NCBI GenBank assembly: GCA_947493575.1
Contig: CANLRQ010000002.1
Span: 1-64,000 of the forward strand
From: an uncultured Marinomonas sp.
Lineage (GTDB): Bacteria; Pseudomonadota; Gammaproteobacteria; Pseudomonadales; Marinomonadaceae
Length of the DNA stretch: 64,000 bases
Direction of reading: 5' to 3'
In this document: positions 26,050 to 36,327 of the stretch, piece after piece
Layout: each line of letters begins with the position of its first letter
Position numbering within the stretch: position 1 is the stretch's first letter
Translations under genes and position numbers: made by a program
Notes under the pieces: generated by a model
Databases searched by the model: none
Told to the model about the DNA's origin: nothing
Seen by the model: the letters and a program-made list of their open reading frames with translations, nothing else

Positions 26050-28743
26050 ATGGATTTTCCTGCTTTTCCAGATACACCTCCACTATTGACACCTGAAGAG
26101 AAAACCGAGCTTTCCAACCCTCTTTGTACAACAAGTCGATACAAGCAAATCATTGAGTCAAAAACAGCTATTTACAACAATTTATTTAATTCTCTGTATC
26201 CGATTGAGAAATTAGTAAAAGGGCTAGCATCTCTCATTGACGAAGTACTCAAATCCATCTGGAGTGCTAATGGCTTAGATAATAAAGACAACATCAGCTT
26301 AATTGCTGTTGGCGGTTATGGCCGCGGTGAATTGCATCCAAATTCAGATGTGGATGTACTTATTCTATTAAAAGAGAAAGATTTCTCACTTCACGCTCCT
26401 CTGGAATCCTTCATCACTTTCTTGTGGGACATTAATTTAGACATTGGCCACAGTGTTAGAACAATTGATGAATGTGTTGCGTTAGCCGAAGAAGACATCA
26501 CCATTATCACCAACCTTCTTGAAGCTCGCCCATTAAATGACAGGCACAACTTATTAGCAGAACTGCAACCCCATATAGACACCAGTAAAATGTGGGATGC
26601 TCACTCTTTTTATAAAAGTAAGCTAGATGAGCAAGCACAAAGGCATGCAAAATATCAGAACACGGCCTACAACCTAGAACCTAACCTCAAAGAATGCCCT
26701 GGAGGATTACGAGATGTTCAGGTCATAGACTGGGTTGCAAAGCGCCTTTTAGGAACCCGAAGACTTAGCGCTCTTATTGAAAAATCATTTCTATCCGAAG
26801 ATGAATACTTACAAATAAAAGGTGCAGTCAGTAACCTTTGGCGTATTCGATGGGCCCTGCACACCATAACAGGCAGAAAGGAAGACCGACTTTTATTCGA
26901 TCACCAAAGAACACTGGCGCAACTTTTTGGCTTTAATAGCGACGATTTAAAACGCAATGTTGAACGCTTTATGCAAGGCTACTATCAAAGTGTTGCAGCA
27001 ATACAGCAACTCAATGACCTGCTTTTACAACATTTTGAAGAATCATTTCTAGACCTTAATGAAAAAGAAAATATTGTTCTTATTAATGATCGCTTCCAGA
27101 CACTTAATGGACAATTGGAAATCCGAGACCCAAACATTTTCTCAGCATCCCCTTCCTCGATGCTTGAAATCTATGTCATTCTAGGATCTTTGGAAGAAAA
27201 TAAAGGCATTCGCGCAAGCACAATGAGAGCACTACGAGACAATCTGGATAGAATCGATGATGATTTTAGAAACTCTCCAGAAAATACCTCTCTATTTATG
27301 GACATAATCTCCAGCCCCAAACATTTAACAGCGCTATTGCGATCCATGAAACACATTGGACTATTAGGCCGTTATTTACCTGAGTTTGGCACTATCATTG
27401 GCCAAATGCAGCATGACTTGTTCCATATTTATACCGTAGATGCACATACACTTCATCTAGTAGAAAATCTTCGAAAACTACTCTTGCCTGCAGCAAAACA
27501 GCAATTCCCTATATCTTCTCAAGCAATACGACACCTCTCCAAAGTAGAACTCCTATATATCGCAGGTTTATATCATGATATAGCGAAAGGTCGTGGTGGA
27601 GATCACTCAATTTTAGGTTGCGCTGATGCTGAAGCTTTTTGTGTCAGGCACGGTCTAAACAAACAGGATACAGAGCTGGTCGTTTGGCTTGTACTGCACC
27701 ACCTAAAAATGTCGGTCATTGCCCAACGTAAAGACATATCTGATCCCGAGGTGATCTGGGAGTTTGCTAGCTTTGTTAAAGATCAAGAACATTTAGACTA
27801 TCTATTTATTCTTACTGTCGCAGACATTAATGCAACCAATCCAACTATGTGGAATAGCTGGCGAGCTTCATTAATGCGCCAATTGTATCTGGAAACTAAA
27901 AGAGCGCTAAGAAGAGGACTAGATTCACCTATCGATGCGGAAATGCTGAGTGATGAACACAAGCAAAGAGCACTAGAATTACTAATTGAGCGTCATGTCG
28001 ATATCAATGATGCCGAGCAAATATGGAGCAACATAGAAGAAGAATATTTTATTCGCTCAAGTGGTGATGAAATTGCGTGGAATACGGAAGCTATCCTACA
28101 GCACTCTCCAAGTGAAAAACCACTTGTTGCAATTAGCCCTCTTGGCGGTAGAAACTTCTCTGGGGCGAGCAAGATTTTTGTCTATACGGCATTAACCAAT
28201 CATCTATTTGCCGTTATCGCCGCAACGTTGGAGCAACTTGGGTTAACAATATTAGATGCAAAAATCAGCACCTCAAGCACAAAATACAGTTTAGATACGT
28301 TTGTCGTAATGGACGACAACGATAACACTCCTAATCTATATTTAGATCATGCTCGTATTGAACTTATTCGAGAGACGTTAATTCAGCAGCTTAAATCCCC
28401 GTCTTTATTTGAGAGCCTTATACAGAGATACACACCAAGAATATTAAAAATATTTAATACACCATCAAGCGTGAGACTCATCAGCGAACCTGAAGAAGTT
28501 TGGTCAGCACTTGAAGTCATCGCTCCAGATCGTCCTGGACTATTAGCTATGATAGGGCAATTTTTTATGACTCATAATATAATGCTGCATAAAGCCAAAA
28601 TAGCGACATTAGGAGAAAGAGTTGAAGATACTTTCTATATCACTGAGCGGAATGGTTCATTGATTCTAGAAGCAGAAAGAGTCAATACTATCTGCTCCCA
28701 GTTAAAAGAAAAAATCGATCAATTCTCGCAAGTCAATAAATGA
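26050..28743 (+). CDS. glnD: Bifunctional uridylyltransferase/uridylyl-removing enzyme GlnD
   Basis: GlnD senses glutamine and modifies or de-modifies PII proteins. The 897-residue protein has the nucleotidyltransferase motif GGYGRGELHPNSDVDVLIL (about residues 90-110), an HD hydrolase domain (YHDIAKGRGGDHS, about 510), and two C-terminal ACT domains, the second with VIAPDRPGLLAMIG. All domains are intact. It ends seven bases before dapC. Confidence 0.97.
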   Translation: MDFPAFPDTPPLLTPEEKTELSNPLCTTSRYKQIIESKTAIYNNLFNSLYPIEKLVKGLASLIDEVLKSIWSANGLDNKDNISLIAVGGYGRGELHPNSDVDVLILLKEKDFSLHAPLESFITFLWDINLDIGHSVRTIDECVALAEEDITIITNLLEARPLNDRHNLLAELQPHIDTSKMWDAHSFYKSKLDEQAQRHAKYQNTAYNLEPNLKECPGGLRDVQVIDWVAKRLLGTRRLSALIEKSFLSEDEYLQIKGAVSNLWRIRWALHTITGRKEDRLLFDHQRTLAQLFGFNSDDLKRNVERFMQGYYQSVAAIQQLNDLLLQHFEESFLDLNEKENIVLINDRFQTLNGQLEIRDPNIFSASPSSMLEIYVILGSLEENKGIRASTMRALRDNLDRIDDDFRNSPENTSLFMDIISSPKHLTALLRSMKHIGLLGRYLPEFGTIIGQMQHDLFHIYTVDAHTLHLVENLRKLLLPAAKQQFPISSQAIRHLSKVELLYIAGLYHDIAKGRGGDHSILGCADAEAFCVRHGLNKQDTELVVWLVLHHLKMSVIAQRKDISDPEVIWEFASFVKDQEHLDYLFILTVADINATNPTMWNSWRASLMRQLYLETKRALRRGLDSPIDAEMLSDEHKQRALELLIERHVDINDAEQIWSNIEEEYFIRSSGDEIAWNTEAILQHSPSEKPLVAISPLGGRNFSGASKIFVYTALTNHLFAVIAATLEQLGLTILDAKISTSSTKYSLDTFVVMDDNDNTPNLYLDHARIELIRETLIQQLKSPSLFESLIQRYTPRILKIFNTPSSVRLISEPEEVWSALEVIAPDRPGLLAMIGQFFMTHNIMLHKAKIATLGERVEDTFYITERNGSLILEAERVNTICSQLKEKIDQFSQVNK

Positions 28744-28750
28744 GAAAACT

Positions 28751-29953
28751 ATGAATCCATACATTCAATCATTACACCCCTACCCTTTTGAAAAGTTGTC
28801 AGACCTATTATCTGACATAAAGCCGAACCCAGAAAAAGAGCTTATTAAGTTAACGATTGGGGAACCACAGCACGAAGCACCGAAATTCGTTTTAGACTGT
28901 TTATCTCAAAATTTAAACGGGGTCAGCAAATACCCCCTTACAAAAGGCGATCCAGCTTTAAGTGAGTCAATTGCTCAATGGTGTAAACAGCGTTTCTCTC
29001 TAAGTGAATTAAATCCAAAAACACAAGTTATTCCAGTTACAGGGACAAGAGAAGCGCTATTCGCAATAACGCAAACTCTAATTGATAGCCAAGGTGACGA
29101 CATAATCATCAGTCCAAACCCTTTTTATCAGATATATGAAGGGGCAGGCATTTTAGCAGGCGCACAACTACACTTTTTAAGCAGCGACGCAGAAAACAAT
29201 TACCAAGTTAATTACCGTGATGTTAAGGATTCCATTTGGGAAAAATGCAAAATTGTATTTGTTTGCTCTCCAAACAATCCATCAGGCAGCGTGATGACCT
29301 TAGAAGAGTATGAGTTTTTACTGAAAAAAGCCAATGAATTTAATTTCACCTTAATCGCTGACGAATGCTACTCAGAAATCTATTTTGATGAAAACAACAA
29401 GCCATTAGGACTACTAGAAGCATGCCAAAAGCTTGGCAATCAAAGCTATAAAAACTGCCTAGTTTTTCATTCTCTTTCAAAACGATCGAATCTACCAGGG
29501 TTAAGGTCTGGCTTTGTAGCGGGTGACGCTGATATTTTAAAAGCATTCCTGCTTTATAGAACCTACCAAGGTTGCGCCATGCCTCCTCACCATCAAAAGG
29601 CATCCATCCTTGCATGGCAAGATGAAGAGCATGTTTTACAAAATCGTAACCTGTATAGAAGAAAATTTAGCGCTGTACTCGACATACTCTCTCCTGTTAT
29701 GCAGGTATCCCATCCAGAAGCTTCATTTTATCTCTGGCCAAAAACAGAATTGGATGACGAAACCTTTTGTCGAGAGCTCTATCAGCAAGAATCTGTTCTC
29801 GTACTACCTGGTCGCTATTTAGCACGCACCGTAAACGAATTTAATCCAGGTGAACATCATGTTCGTATGGCATTAGTCGCGGAAGAAGAGCAATGCACTG
29901 AAGCCGCTCTTCGCATTAGAAACTTTATACTAACTCATTCTAAAAACATATAA
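28751..29953 (+). CDS. dapC: Succinyldiaminopimelate transaminase
   Basis: A 400-residue fold-type I PLP aminotransferase. The PLP lysine is in SLSKRSNLPGLRSG and NNPSG marks the cofactor pocket. Position after glnD and before dapD and dapE identifies it as the aminotransferase of the succinylase branch of diaminopimelate synthesis rather than an aspartate aminotransferase. A MITE-like element begins three bases after its stop codon. Confidence 0.93.
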   Translation: MNPYIQSLHPYPFEKLSDLLSDIKPNPEKELIKLTIGEPQHEAPKFVLDCLSQNLNGVSKYPLTKGDPALSESIAQWCKQRFSLSELNPKTQVIPVTGTREALFAITQTLIDSQGDDIIISPNPFYQIYEGAGILAGAQLHFLSSDAENNYQVNYRDVKDSIWEKCKIVFVCSPNNPSGSVMTLEEYEFLLKKANEFNFTLIADECYSEIYFDENNKPLGLLEACQKLGNQSYKNCLVFHSLSKRSNLPGLRSGFVAGDADILKAFLLYRTYQGCAMPPHHQKASILAWQDEEHVLQNRNLYRRKFSAVLDILSPVMQVSHPEASFYLWPKTELDDETFCRELYQQESVLVLPGRYLARTVNEFNPGEHHVRMALVAEEEQCTEAALRIRNFILTHSKNI

Positions 29954-29956
29954 CCA

Positions 29957-30096
29957 GAGAGCTTTGCACGAAGTCATGAGCGCTGATAAGGCGAGGCAAA
30001 AACAGACGAAAAAGCGAAGTTTATAAATTATAAATGCGCATTTTAAATCTGTTTTTAACAAATTATTAGCAAGCGTAATAGTCGTGTAAAGATCTC
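29957..30096. mobile_element. MITE-like inverted-repeat element, copy A (140 bp)
   Basis: Left end GAGAGCTTTGCACG and right end GTGTAAAGATCTC are imperfect inverted repeats. Outer segments AAGTCATGAGCG-TGATAAG and TTAGCAAGCG-AATAGTC are shared with copy C (60334-60400), and the right end also with copy B (58420-58469). This is the longest and most diverged copy and keeps an AT-rich centre. No transposase frame is present, so it is a non-autonomous element, probably an internally deleted insertion sequence. Confidence 0.75.
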
Positions 30097-30127
30097 AATC
30101 TTACTTACTGATTTTTTGGAGATATCA

Positions 30128-31162
30128 ATGACAACAAACATCTTTTCTTTTGGTCTCGGCATTGGCACACAAAACAAAGACGGAGATTGGCTAGAAGTAT
30201 TCTACCCTAGCCCAGTTACGAACCTAACAAGCGCGACATTCAGCGCACTAACAGAAAACACCAATTACACAAACTTAAACGCAACATTAATCTTAGATGA
30301 AAGCGATTTAAACCGCTTACACATGGGATTACTAAAAGCAGGTAATATAGAACAAGCTGAACTTGCCTCTAAATTAAAGTCTTCTACACAACCAATTGTA
30401 TTATGTGTTCTTGAAGAAGATTCAGCACCTGAGTCACCAGCAGATGTGTATTTAAAGCTTCAACTAATTTCTCATAGACTCGTTAAGCCGCATGAAATCA
30501 ACCTAACAGGTATGTTCGGATTATTAATCAATACCGCTTGGACTAGCGAAGGCCCAATTGATGTTCGTGAACTTGCTGATCGTCAGTTAAACGCTCGCAT
30601 AGAAGGCAAAACGATCGAAGTATTCAGTGTCGACAAGTTCCCTAAAATGACAAACTTTGTTGTACCAACAGGTGTTCGCATCGGTGATGCTGCCCGCATC
30701 CGTCTAGGAGCACACCTAGGTGAAGGCACCACTGTAATGCATGAAGGCTTTGTTAACTTCAATGCAGGAACATTAGGAACTAGTATGGTTGAAGGCCGAA
30801 TTTCAGCAGGCGTCGTTGTTGGTAACGGCTCCGATCTTGGTGGTGGCTGCTCAACTATGGGAACCCTTTCTGGCGGTGGAAACATTGTTATTGCAGTCGG
30901 TGACGAATGCCTAATTGGCGCCAACGCAGGTATTGGTATTGGCCTTGGTGATCGCTGTACTGTTGAATCTGGTTTATATATAACGGCTGGCTCCAAAGTG
31001 ACGGTCCTTGATGAAAACAACGAGACTGTGACCGTTATAAAAGCACGTGAACTGTCAGGTCAATCTGATTTACTATTCCGTCGCAATTCATCAACTGGTG
31101 CGATTGAGTGCAAAACAAACAAATCTGCAATTGCACTTAATTCTGCATTACACGCCAACTAG
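30128..31162 (+). CDS. dapD: 2,3,4,5-tetrahydropyridine-2,6-dicarboxylate N-succinyltransferase
   Basis: DapD succinylates tetrahydrodipicolinate in diaminopimelate synthesis. The sequence belongs to the longer Pseudomonas-type DapD; with the ATG at 30128 (GGAG six bases upstream) it is 344 residues. The C-terminal half is a hexapeptide beta-helix (RIGDAARIRLGAHLGEG onward). A TTG twelve bases upstream is rejected as start because it overlaps the ribosome binding site. The gene is separated from dapC by a MITE-like insertion. Confidence 0.95.
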   Translation: MTTNIFSFGLGIGTQNKDGDWLEVFYPSPVTNLTSATFSALTENTNYTNLNATLILDESDLNRLHMGLLKAGNIEQAELASKLKSSTQPIVLCVLEEDSAPESPADVYLKLQLISHRLVKPHEINLTGMFGLLINTAWTSEGPIDVRELADRQLNARIEGKTIEVFSVDKFPKMTNFVVPTGVRIGDAARIRLGAHLGEGTTVMHEGFVNFNAGTLGTSMVEGRISAGVVVGNGSDLGGGCSTMGTLSGGGNIVIAVGDECLIGANAGIGIGLGDRCTVESGLYITAGSKVTVLDENNETVTVIKARELSGQSDLLFRRNSSTGAIECKTNKSAIALNSALHAN

Positions 31163-31190
31163 TTAGTAACATAAAACGCACTAAAAAGAT

Positions 31191-31223
31191 CGTTGATAGC
31201 TCATTCCAACAGAGCTATCAACG
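31191..31223 (+). terminator. 12-bp perfect hairpin between dapD and the Spx/ArsC-like gene
   Basis: CGTTGATAGCTC and GAGCTATCAACG pair perfectly around a nine-base loop; the following CTTCTCATTT is a poor T-tract. It may terminate dapD transcripts weakly or protect their 3' ends. It lies before the AGGAG (31238-31242) of the next gene. Confidence 0.55.
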
Positions 31224-31252
31224 CTTCTCATTTAAATAGGAGTACTTATCTA

Positions 31253-31609
31253 GTGGTTCAAATTTATGGTATTAAAAATTGTGACACTATGAAAAAAGCC
31301 TTTAAATGGTTAGACGATTCTCAAGTAAATTATCAATTTAATGATTATAAAAAAGGCGTTTTGAATGAGGAGCTGGTCCGTCAGTGGATAGAGCAACTTG
31401 GATGGGAAGCGTTAGTCAATAAAAGAGGGATTACGTGGCGTAAACTTGAAGATACATTAAAAAACAATATGTCTAATGAGTCGGCCGTTGATATATTACA
31501 AAACTTCCCCTCATTAATAAAACGCCCATTATTAATTAACGAAGGCAATATAACCCTTGGTTTTAAAGCAGAAGAGTATCAACAGCTCTTCAGTGAAACT
31601 ACTGGATAA
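31253..31609 (+). CDS. Spx/ArsC-like protein (YffB family)
   Basis: A 118-residue thioredoxin-fold protein of the ArsC/Spx superfamily, close to E. coli YffB: YGIKNCDTMKKAFKWL holds the single N-terminal Cys, and RGITWRKL and IKRPLL are conserved. The start is GTG at 31253, ten bases after AGGAG; longer in-frame starts would run into the hairpin at 31191-31223. Its place just before dapE is conserved among gammaproteobacteria. The exact activity of YffB is not settled. Confidence 0.85.
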   Translation: MVQIYGIKNCDTMKKAFKWLDDSQVNYQFNDYKKGVLNEELVRQWIEQLGWEALVNKRGITWRKLEDTLKNNMSNESAVDILQNFPSLIKRPLLINEGNITLGFKAEEYQQLFSETTG

Positions 31610-31832
31610 CCGGGGCATAAGTTGCATGATTAACAGTTTGGCCAGCACCTACCGGAGAGCTATGTTTGGGTCGATCCGATATTTGCTGAACTTTATTATG
31701 CTGTGACTGAGGCATGACATCAGATTGAACTAATGGCACATAATATACACCTCTTTGAACGACCTGCTCATTTGATGTTACCGCACAACCCAACAAGACA
31801 AGACACATTATACTTAAAAACCCAATTTTCAT
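31599..31832 (-). CDS. Small putative lipoprotein
   Basis: A 77-residue protein starting with a lipoprotein signal (MKIGFLSIMCLVLLGC; lipobox LLGC, Cys16). The mature part is polar, Gln- and Pro-containing and without a recognised domain. An upstream in-frame start would place a non-signal extension in front and is rejected. It is convergent with, and overlaps by eleven bases, the YffB-like gene, and is divergent from dapE. Confidence 0.6.
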   Translation of the reverse strand: MKIGFLSIMCLVLLGCAVTSNEQVVQRGVYYVPLVQSDVMPQSQHNKVQQISDRPKHSSPVGAGQTVNHATYAPVIQ

Positions 31833-31894
31833 ATTCACTGCTCTATTATGGTTGAAGTTAGCTAAGATAACCAAATAGACCAAAAAGGTAAAGA

Positions 31895-33037
31895 ATGACC
31901 ATGACTTCTCCCACTCTAGAACTCGCCATAGATCTTATGTCACGTCCATCAGTGACCCCTGAAGACGCAGGCTGCCAAGAACTTATGATTAAACGTCTAG
32001 AAGCAGTTGGCTTTACAGTTGAAAAAATGCCATTTGGAGACGTTAAAAACTTTTATGCTAAAAGAGGCTCTTCAGGGCAAAATTTATGCTTTGCAGGACA
32101 CACAGATGTGGTTCCAACAGGGCCCTTAGATCAATGGAATGTTCCTCCTTTTGAACCAGAAATTATTGACGGCATTTTATACGGTCGCGGCGCAGCGGAT
32201 ATGAAAGGCAGCCTAGCCTCAATGATCATTGCTGTTGAGAATTTTATTGAAAAGCACCCTAACCACGAAGGGCAAATATCCTTTTTAATTACTAGCGATG
32301 AAGAAGGCCCTTTTGTTGATGGCACAACAAGAGTTGTTGATGCCCTCATGGAAAGGAAAGAAGTTGTAGATTGGTGTATCGTTGGAGAGCCATCAAGCAC
32401 CAACCAACTTGGAGATATCATAAAAAATGGCCGTCGTGGATCCTTTAGTGGAGATCTAACCGTGTACGGTAAGCAAGGCCATGTGGCGTACCCTCATTTA
32501 GCACAGAATCCTATTCACTTAGTTGCTCCAGCGCTGGATGAGCTAGCCAATACTCACTGGGATAATGGCAACGACTTCTTCCCACCAACGAGCTTCCAAG
32601 TGTCGAATATTCAATCAGGAACAGGAGCAACAAATATCGTCCCGGGAACTCTGAATACACAGTTCAACTTTCGCTTTTCTTCTGAACTAAACTTCGACAT
32701 GTTAAAAGAAAAAGTTATTGCCATTCTTGACCGTCACGAATTAAATTATGATATTAATTGGACTTATAATGGCCTGCCATTTTTAACTCGCCCAGGGGAG
32801 TTAGTTGATGCAATGGTTGAGGCAATTCAAGCTGAATTAAACATAACGCCAGAACTTTCTACCAGTGGGGGCACATCAGATGGTAGGTTTATTGCTAAAA
32901 TGGGAACACAAGTCGTTGAACTTGGACCAATTAATGCAACGATACATCAAATCAACGAACATATAGATGCTGAAAGTCTAAATCAGTTATCACGAGTTTA
33001 TGAAGGCATACTCACAAATCTATTTACAAAAAAATAA
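31895..33037 (+). CDS. dapE: Succinyl-diaminopimelate desuccinylase
   Basis: DapE is a dinuclear zinc amidohydrolase (M20 family) that releases LL-diaminopimelate. The 380-residue protein has [12 protein letters not shown], the catalytic Glu pair in [12 protein letters not shown], and GGTSDGRF plus the final zinc His in [13 protein letters not shown] at 31895 (AAGGT upstream) or 31901 are possible starts. Confidence 0.97.
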   Translation: MTMTSPTLELAIDLMSRPSVTPEDAGCQELMIKRLEAVGFTVEKMPFGDVKNFYAKRGSSGQNLCFAGHTDVVPTGPLDQWNVPPFEPEIIDGILYGRGAADMKGSLASMIIAVENFIEKHPNHEGQISFLITSDEEGPFVDGTTRVVDALMERKEVVDWCIVGEPSSTNQLGDIIKNGRRGSFSGDLTVYGKQGHVAYPHLAQNPIHLVAPALDELANTHWDNGNDFFPPTSFQVSNIQSGTGATNIVPGTLNTQFNFRFSSELNFDMLKEKVIAILDRHELNYDINWTYNGLPFLTRPGELVDAMVEAIQAELNITPELSTSGGTSDGRFIAKMGTQVVELGPINATIHQINEHIDAESLNQLSRVYEGILTNLFTKK

Positions 33038-33041
33038 CTCA

Positions 33042-33323
33042 ATGAAGAAAGAAAACCGATTTCACACTTTAGCCATGAAGCTAGGAAACAATCCTAAGCA
33101 AGCTTTTGCCCGCCTAATTCAAGGCGGGCTATTGTTTGTATTCGGTAGCCTTGTATTGATTATGTCCGACCGAATCCTTGCCTCGTCTTACCAGCAAGAA
33201 ATTCTTGCACTTTTTGGGATAACCATCGCTTCGATTGGCGTTTTTTGGACACTCGTTGGCTATTTGTCGATGAGTGTTCTACGCATTTACCACATGATAA
33301 ACAGCAAGAGAAAAAATAAATGA
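33042..33323 (+). CDS. Small two-helix membrane protein, uncharacterised
   Basis: A 93-residue protein with two hydrophobic segments (about residues 26-42 and 51-72) between basic ends (MKKENRF... and SKRKNK). It starts four bases after the dapE stop and overlaps the next gene by ATGA, so it is part of the dap operon. The family was not recognised. Confidence 0.6.
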   Translation: MKKENRFHTLAMKLGNNPKQAFARLIQGGLLFVFGSLVLIMSDRILASSYQQEILALFGITIASIGVFWTLVGYLSMSVLRIYHMINSKRKNK

Positions 33324-33691
33324 CTCAACCTGATATTGAAATCTACCTACTCTCCTGTAAAACAGAATCTATCCTAAATTGGCTAAATTCCCGATTCACA
33401 GTAATCAATGAACCAAAGCAGAATGCTAAAAGCACCTATGTAACAGTTCAACACAAATCGCACGAAATAAAAGTTGTCATTTTAGAAGAAGCAGCAGGGA
33501 AAAAATTCACATCAGTATGGTTTGACTCCTCTCACACACCTTGGGAAAATGATGTCGAGTGTGCAAAAGAAGTATTTTTGTCACTGAATTGTGAAGTCCG
33601 ATGTATTCATAGTGGATGGTCTGAAGAAGACAACCCTGATGACTGGTGGGTTATAAACAACTTTAAAGAAGGTCCATTTATTTGGAAATGA
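33320..33691 (+). CDS. Uncharacterised soluble protein downstream of dapE
   Basis: A 123-residue, predicted soluble protein rich in Trp, acidic and charged residues, ending in DDWWVINNFKEGPFIWK. No catalytic motif was recognised. Coupling by a four-base overlap to the preceding membrane protein gene suggests they are made together. Confidence 0.6.
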   Translation: MTQPDIEIYLLSCKTESILNWLNSRFTVINEPKQNAKSTYVTVQHKSHEIKVVILEEAAGKKFTSVWFDSSHTPWENDVECAKEVFLSLNCEVRCIHSGWSEEDNPDDWWVINNFKEGPFIWK

Positions 33692-33714
33692 TAGAAAATT
33701 TTAACAAATCACTT

Positions 33715-33749
33715 AGTATGACCAACTTATAAGAAAAAGTGGTCATGCT
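33715..33749. terminator. Hairpin between convergent genes
   Basis: AGTATGACCA pairs with TGGTCATGCT (one G-U) around a 15-base loop. It lies between the 3' ends of the dapE operon and the GGDEF-EAL gene and may serve as a weak terminator; no T-tract follows. Confidence 0.4.
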
Positions 33750-33790
33750 CATAGCTTTATTTGATTATTGCCAGCAGTCACTAAACAAAC

Positions 33791-36148
33791 TCAATAATTC
33801 TCAACATACTCGATAAAATCTTCAAATGGTACTGGTCGACTAAAGAAATATCCTTGCCCTAACTGACATTCTTTTGAGATCAAAAACTCTCTCTGATATT
33901 CATTCTCAATACCTTCAGCAATCACTTTCATATTCAATCCTTGACTCATATTCAGAATAGCAGCGACAAGCGATTGATCAGTTACATTGGATTCACACTT
34001 AGCAATAAAAGCACGGTCAATTTTCAACACATCAATCGGAAATTGATTTAAATAGCTTAAAGCAGAATAACCGGTTCCGAAATCATCAATTGCCAACTTG
34101 CAGCCTAAAGCGTCTAATGAATTTAAGACATTATGACTTTGTGAATTATTTTGAATAAGAAGACTTTCAGTTAATTCAACCAATAAAAGCTCGGGGGGTA
34201 ATTTAGATTCAGTTAAAATATCTTCTACAGTTTCAGCTAGGTTACCCTGTTGAAATTGTCGATTAGAAAAGTTCACACTGATATAAAAGTCTTGTTTAAA
34301 TTTATTTCTTAAGAACTGAATATCTTTAACTGCTATTTCTAATACTTTTTTACCTAACTGAAGAATCAAACCTGTATCTTCAGCAATAGAAATAAATAAA
34401 TCAGGGAAGATAATGCTACCCGCATCAGGGTCTTTTATTCTCACTAAAGCTTCTGCGCCAATAATTGTATCTTTACTCAAATCAATAATTGGCTGGTAAT
34501 ACACCAATATCGTATCCTCTTCTAACGCCCTCCTAAGAATCACTTCATATCGTGCTTTTTCTGTGATTTCATGCTGCAAAGCCTGCTCAAAGAAATATTC
34601 TGTGCCTCTTCCCATTTTTTTTGCTCTATACATTGCTATATCAGCATTTCTTAGCAATTCATTCACAGAAGAAGCATCTTTAGGATAATAAGAAATCCCT
34701 AATGATCCAGATAGATTCATTGTCCTTTCTTCTATTAAAATAGGCAAAGACAGGCAGCTCAGAATACCCTTACAGACATGAGATATATTTACATTACTAG
34801 CTGTACCTATTGCTTTATCCTTAATTAACACGGCAAATTCATCACCACCTAATCTGGCACAGACACTTTCAGCAGGGAGGTAGCTTATAATTCGTTTTGA
34901 TAATATCTGAATAATGGAATCACCAATATGATGACCAAAAATATCATTAATAGATTTAAAGTGGTCAAGGTCAATCATAATTAATGCGTAAGCATCAGAT
35001 ATAGAACTATTGCTTAGCACTTTTTCAACTCGGTTTTGAAACCCAAAACGATTCAACAATCCAGTTAATAAATCATGTGTTGCCTGACGATCTAGCTCCT
35101 TTTGGGTAGTAACTAAACCAGATATGTCCGTCATCACTGCCAAAACTTTCTGCGTATTATCTTCAATATGAAGCCTTGCATCTAAGAGAACAGAACGACT
35201 CTCACCTCCAGCATTAATCATAACGAATATTTCATGCACTTCATTATCAACTAATAATGGGTGAAGGACATCTTTATGTATATCAAATTCCTTCGAATCA
35301 ACAAAATTCAAAAACTTTTGATTAATAGCACTGTCTCTAGAGAGTTTAAAATAATCTATAAAGTAATCATTTACTTCAATAATAACTCCATCAAGAGATA
35401 AGCTAAATAGAATGGAAGGTGTCGTATTATAAAGCGTTGTAATCCTTTCTCCGCTCTCTTTTAAGTTTTGGTGCTGAACCTGTAATCTTTTTTGCAAATT
35501 ATTGTACTGACTAATCACTATACCAAATTCATCATTAGCAACATGATCAATATTACAAAAACGATCATCACCTCTTGATTCGCTAATAGCAAATAAAATA
35601 GCATCTAGAGGCCTAGAAACCACATATTTTACAAATAACCACGAAGCAATTGATAAAAGAAAAAACACACCTATAGACAAAGATATTAAATCAAAGAGTG
35701 TGTCTTTTCGTTTTTCAATTAAAGAGTGGTTCCCAATATCAACAACCAAACGGCCGATGTGCTTACTAATATTAGAGGTAGTAAAAACAATAGGGAGGGA
35801 ATAGCTAATAAGCACTTCATGGTGACTGTTTAACGTAGGCAGGTATAAAATCTGATCATTATTATCATCCAATACAGAAACATTAATAACGTCTGGCTGG
35901 CTGATTAAAATTGATAAGATACTTTTGACGGTTTTATAGTCAAACCCCCATACAGGGTCAGATATCAAATCAGCGTACACTTTAAACTCTTCGTCTAATA
36001 GAATTAAACGATTATCATACTCAGTGGTTGCACGTTTATCCGCATAGAAATACGAACCCAGTATAGCAATAAACAGCGCAAACAAAAGCATAATAGCAAG
36101 CTTACCAGCAACTTTTATTGATAATGTTTTTTGCATTTTATTGGACAC
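33791..36148 (-). CDS. Membrane GGDEF-EAL protein with PAS domain
   Basis: A 785-residue c-di-GMP signalling protein. Order: transmembrane segment at about 13-36, periplasmic sensor of about 110 residues, second transmembrane segment at about 151-173, HAMP, PAS (about 235-345), GGDEF (motif intact at 434-438 in RLGGDEF) and EAL (EALVR, 566-570). Because both active-site motifs are intact it could make and degrade c-di-GMP; which dominates cannot be read from sequence. It is monocistronic. Confidence 0.93.
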   Translation of the reverse strand: MSNKMQKTLSIKVAGKLAIMLLFALFIAILGSYFYADKRATTEYDNRLILLDEEFKVYADLISDPVWGFDYKTVKSILSILISQPDVINVSVLDDNNDQILYLPTLNSHHEVLISYSLPIVFTTSNISKHIGRLVVDIGNHSLIEKRKDTLFDLISLSIGVFFLLSIASWLFVKYVVSRPLDAILFAISESRGDDRFCNIDHVANDEFGIVISQYNNLQKRLQVQHQNLKESGERITTLYNTTPSILFSLSLDGVIIEVNDYFIDYFKLSRDSAINQKFLNFVDSKEFDIHKDVLHPLLVDNEVHEIFVMINAGGESRSVLLDARLHIEDNTQKVLAVMTDISGLVTTQKELDRQATHDLLTGLLNRFGFQNRVEKVLSNSSISDAYALIMIDLDHFKSINDIFGHHIGDSIIQILSKRIISYLPAESVCARLGGDEFAVLIKDKAIGTASNVNISHVCKGILSCLSLPILIEERTMNLSGSLGISYYPKDASSVNELLRNADIAMYRAKKMGRGTEYFFEQALQHEITEKARYEVILRRALEEDTILVYYQPIIDLSKDTIIGAEALVRIKDPDAGSIIFPDLFISIAEDTGLILQLGKKVLEIAVKDIQFLRNKFKQDFYISVNFSNRQFQQGNLAETVEDILTESKLPPELLLVELTESLLIQNNSQSHNVLNSLDALGCKLAIDDFGTGYSALSYLNQFPIDVLKIDRAFIAKCESNVTDQSLVAAILNMSQGLNMKVIAEGIENEYQREFLISKECQLGQGYFFSRPVPFEDFIEYVENY

Positions 36149-36256
36149 CAGTGCTACATATTGAGCCTAATAAGAAATGTAAGAAAATATTCTTTGTGTT
36201 TTTTATTAAGCATATAGCCTTTAAACCTTGTTATTAAGTTGAAATATTGTTGATCG

Positions 36257-36303
36257 GTAATGTCAGTAAGCAAACATAAAAATTGTGCTCTCACTGACAT
36301 TAC
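36257..36303 (-). terminator. Hairpin downstream of tpx
   Basis: GTAATGTCAGT and ACTGACATTAC are perfect 11-bp inverted repeats around 25 bases. It lies about 25 bp after the tpx stop on the minus strand. No good T-tract follows, so it may be a Rho-type end or a 3'-stabilising hairpin. Confidence 0.4.
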
Positions 36304-36327
36304 ACGCTTCAGTAATAAAAACTCTAT

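Noticed and set aside
30583..31020. Minus-strand frame of 145 codons opposite dapD
   Set aside because: Antisense to the hexapeptide repeats of dapD; Pro-rich periodic translation arises from the repeat structure.
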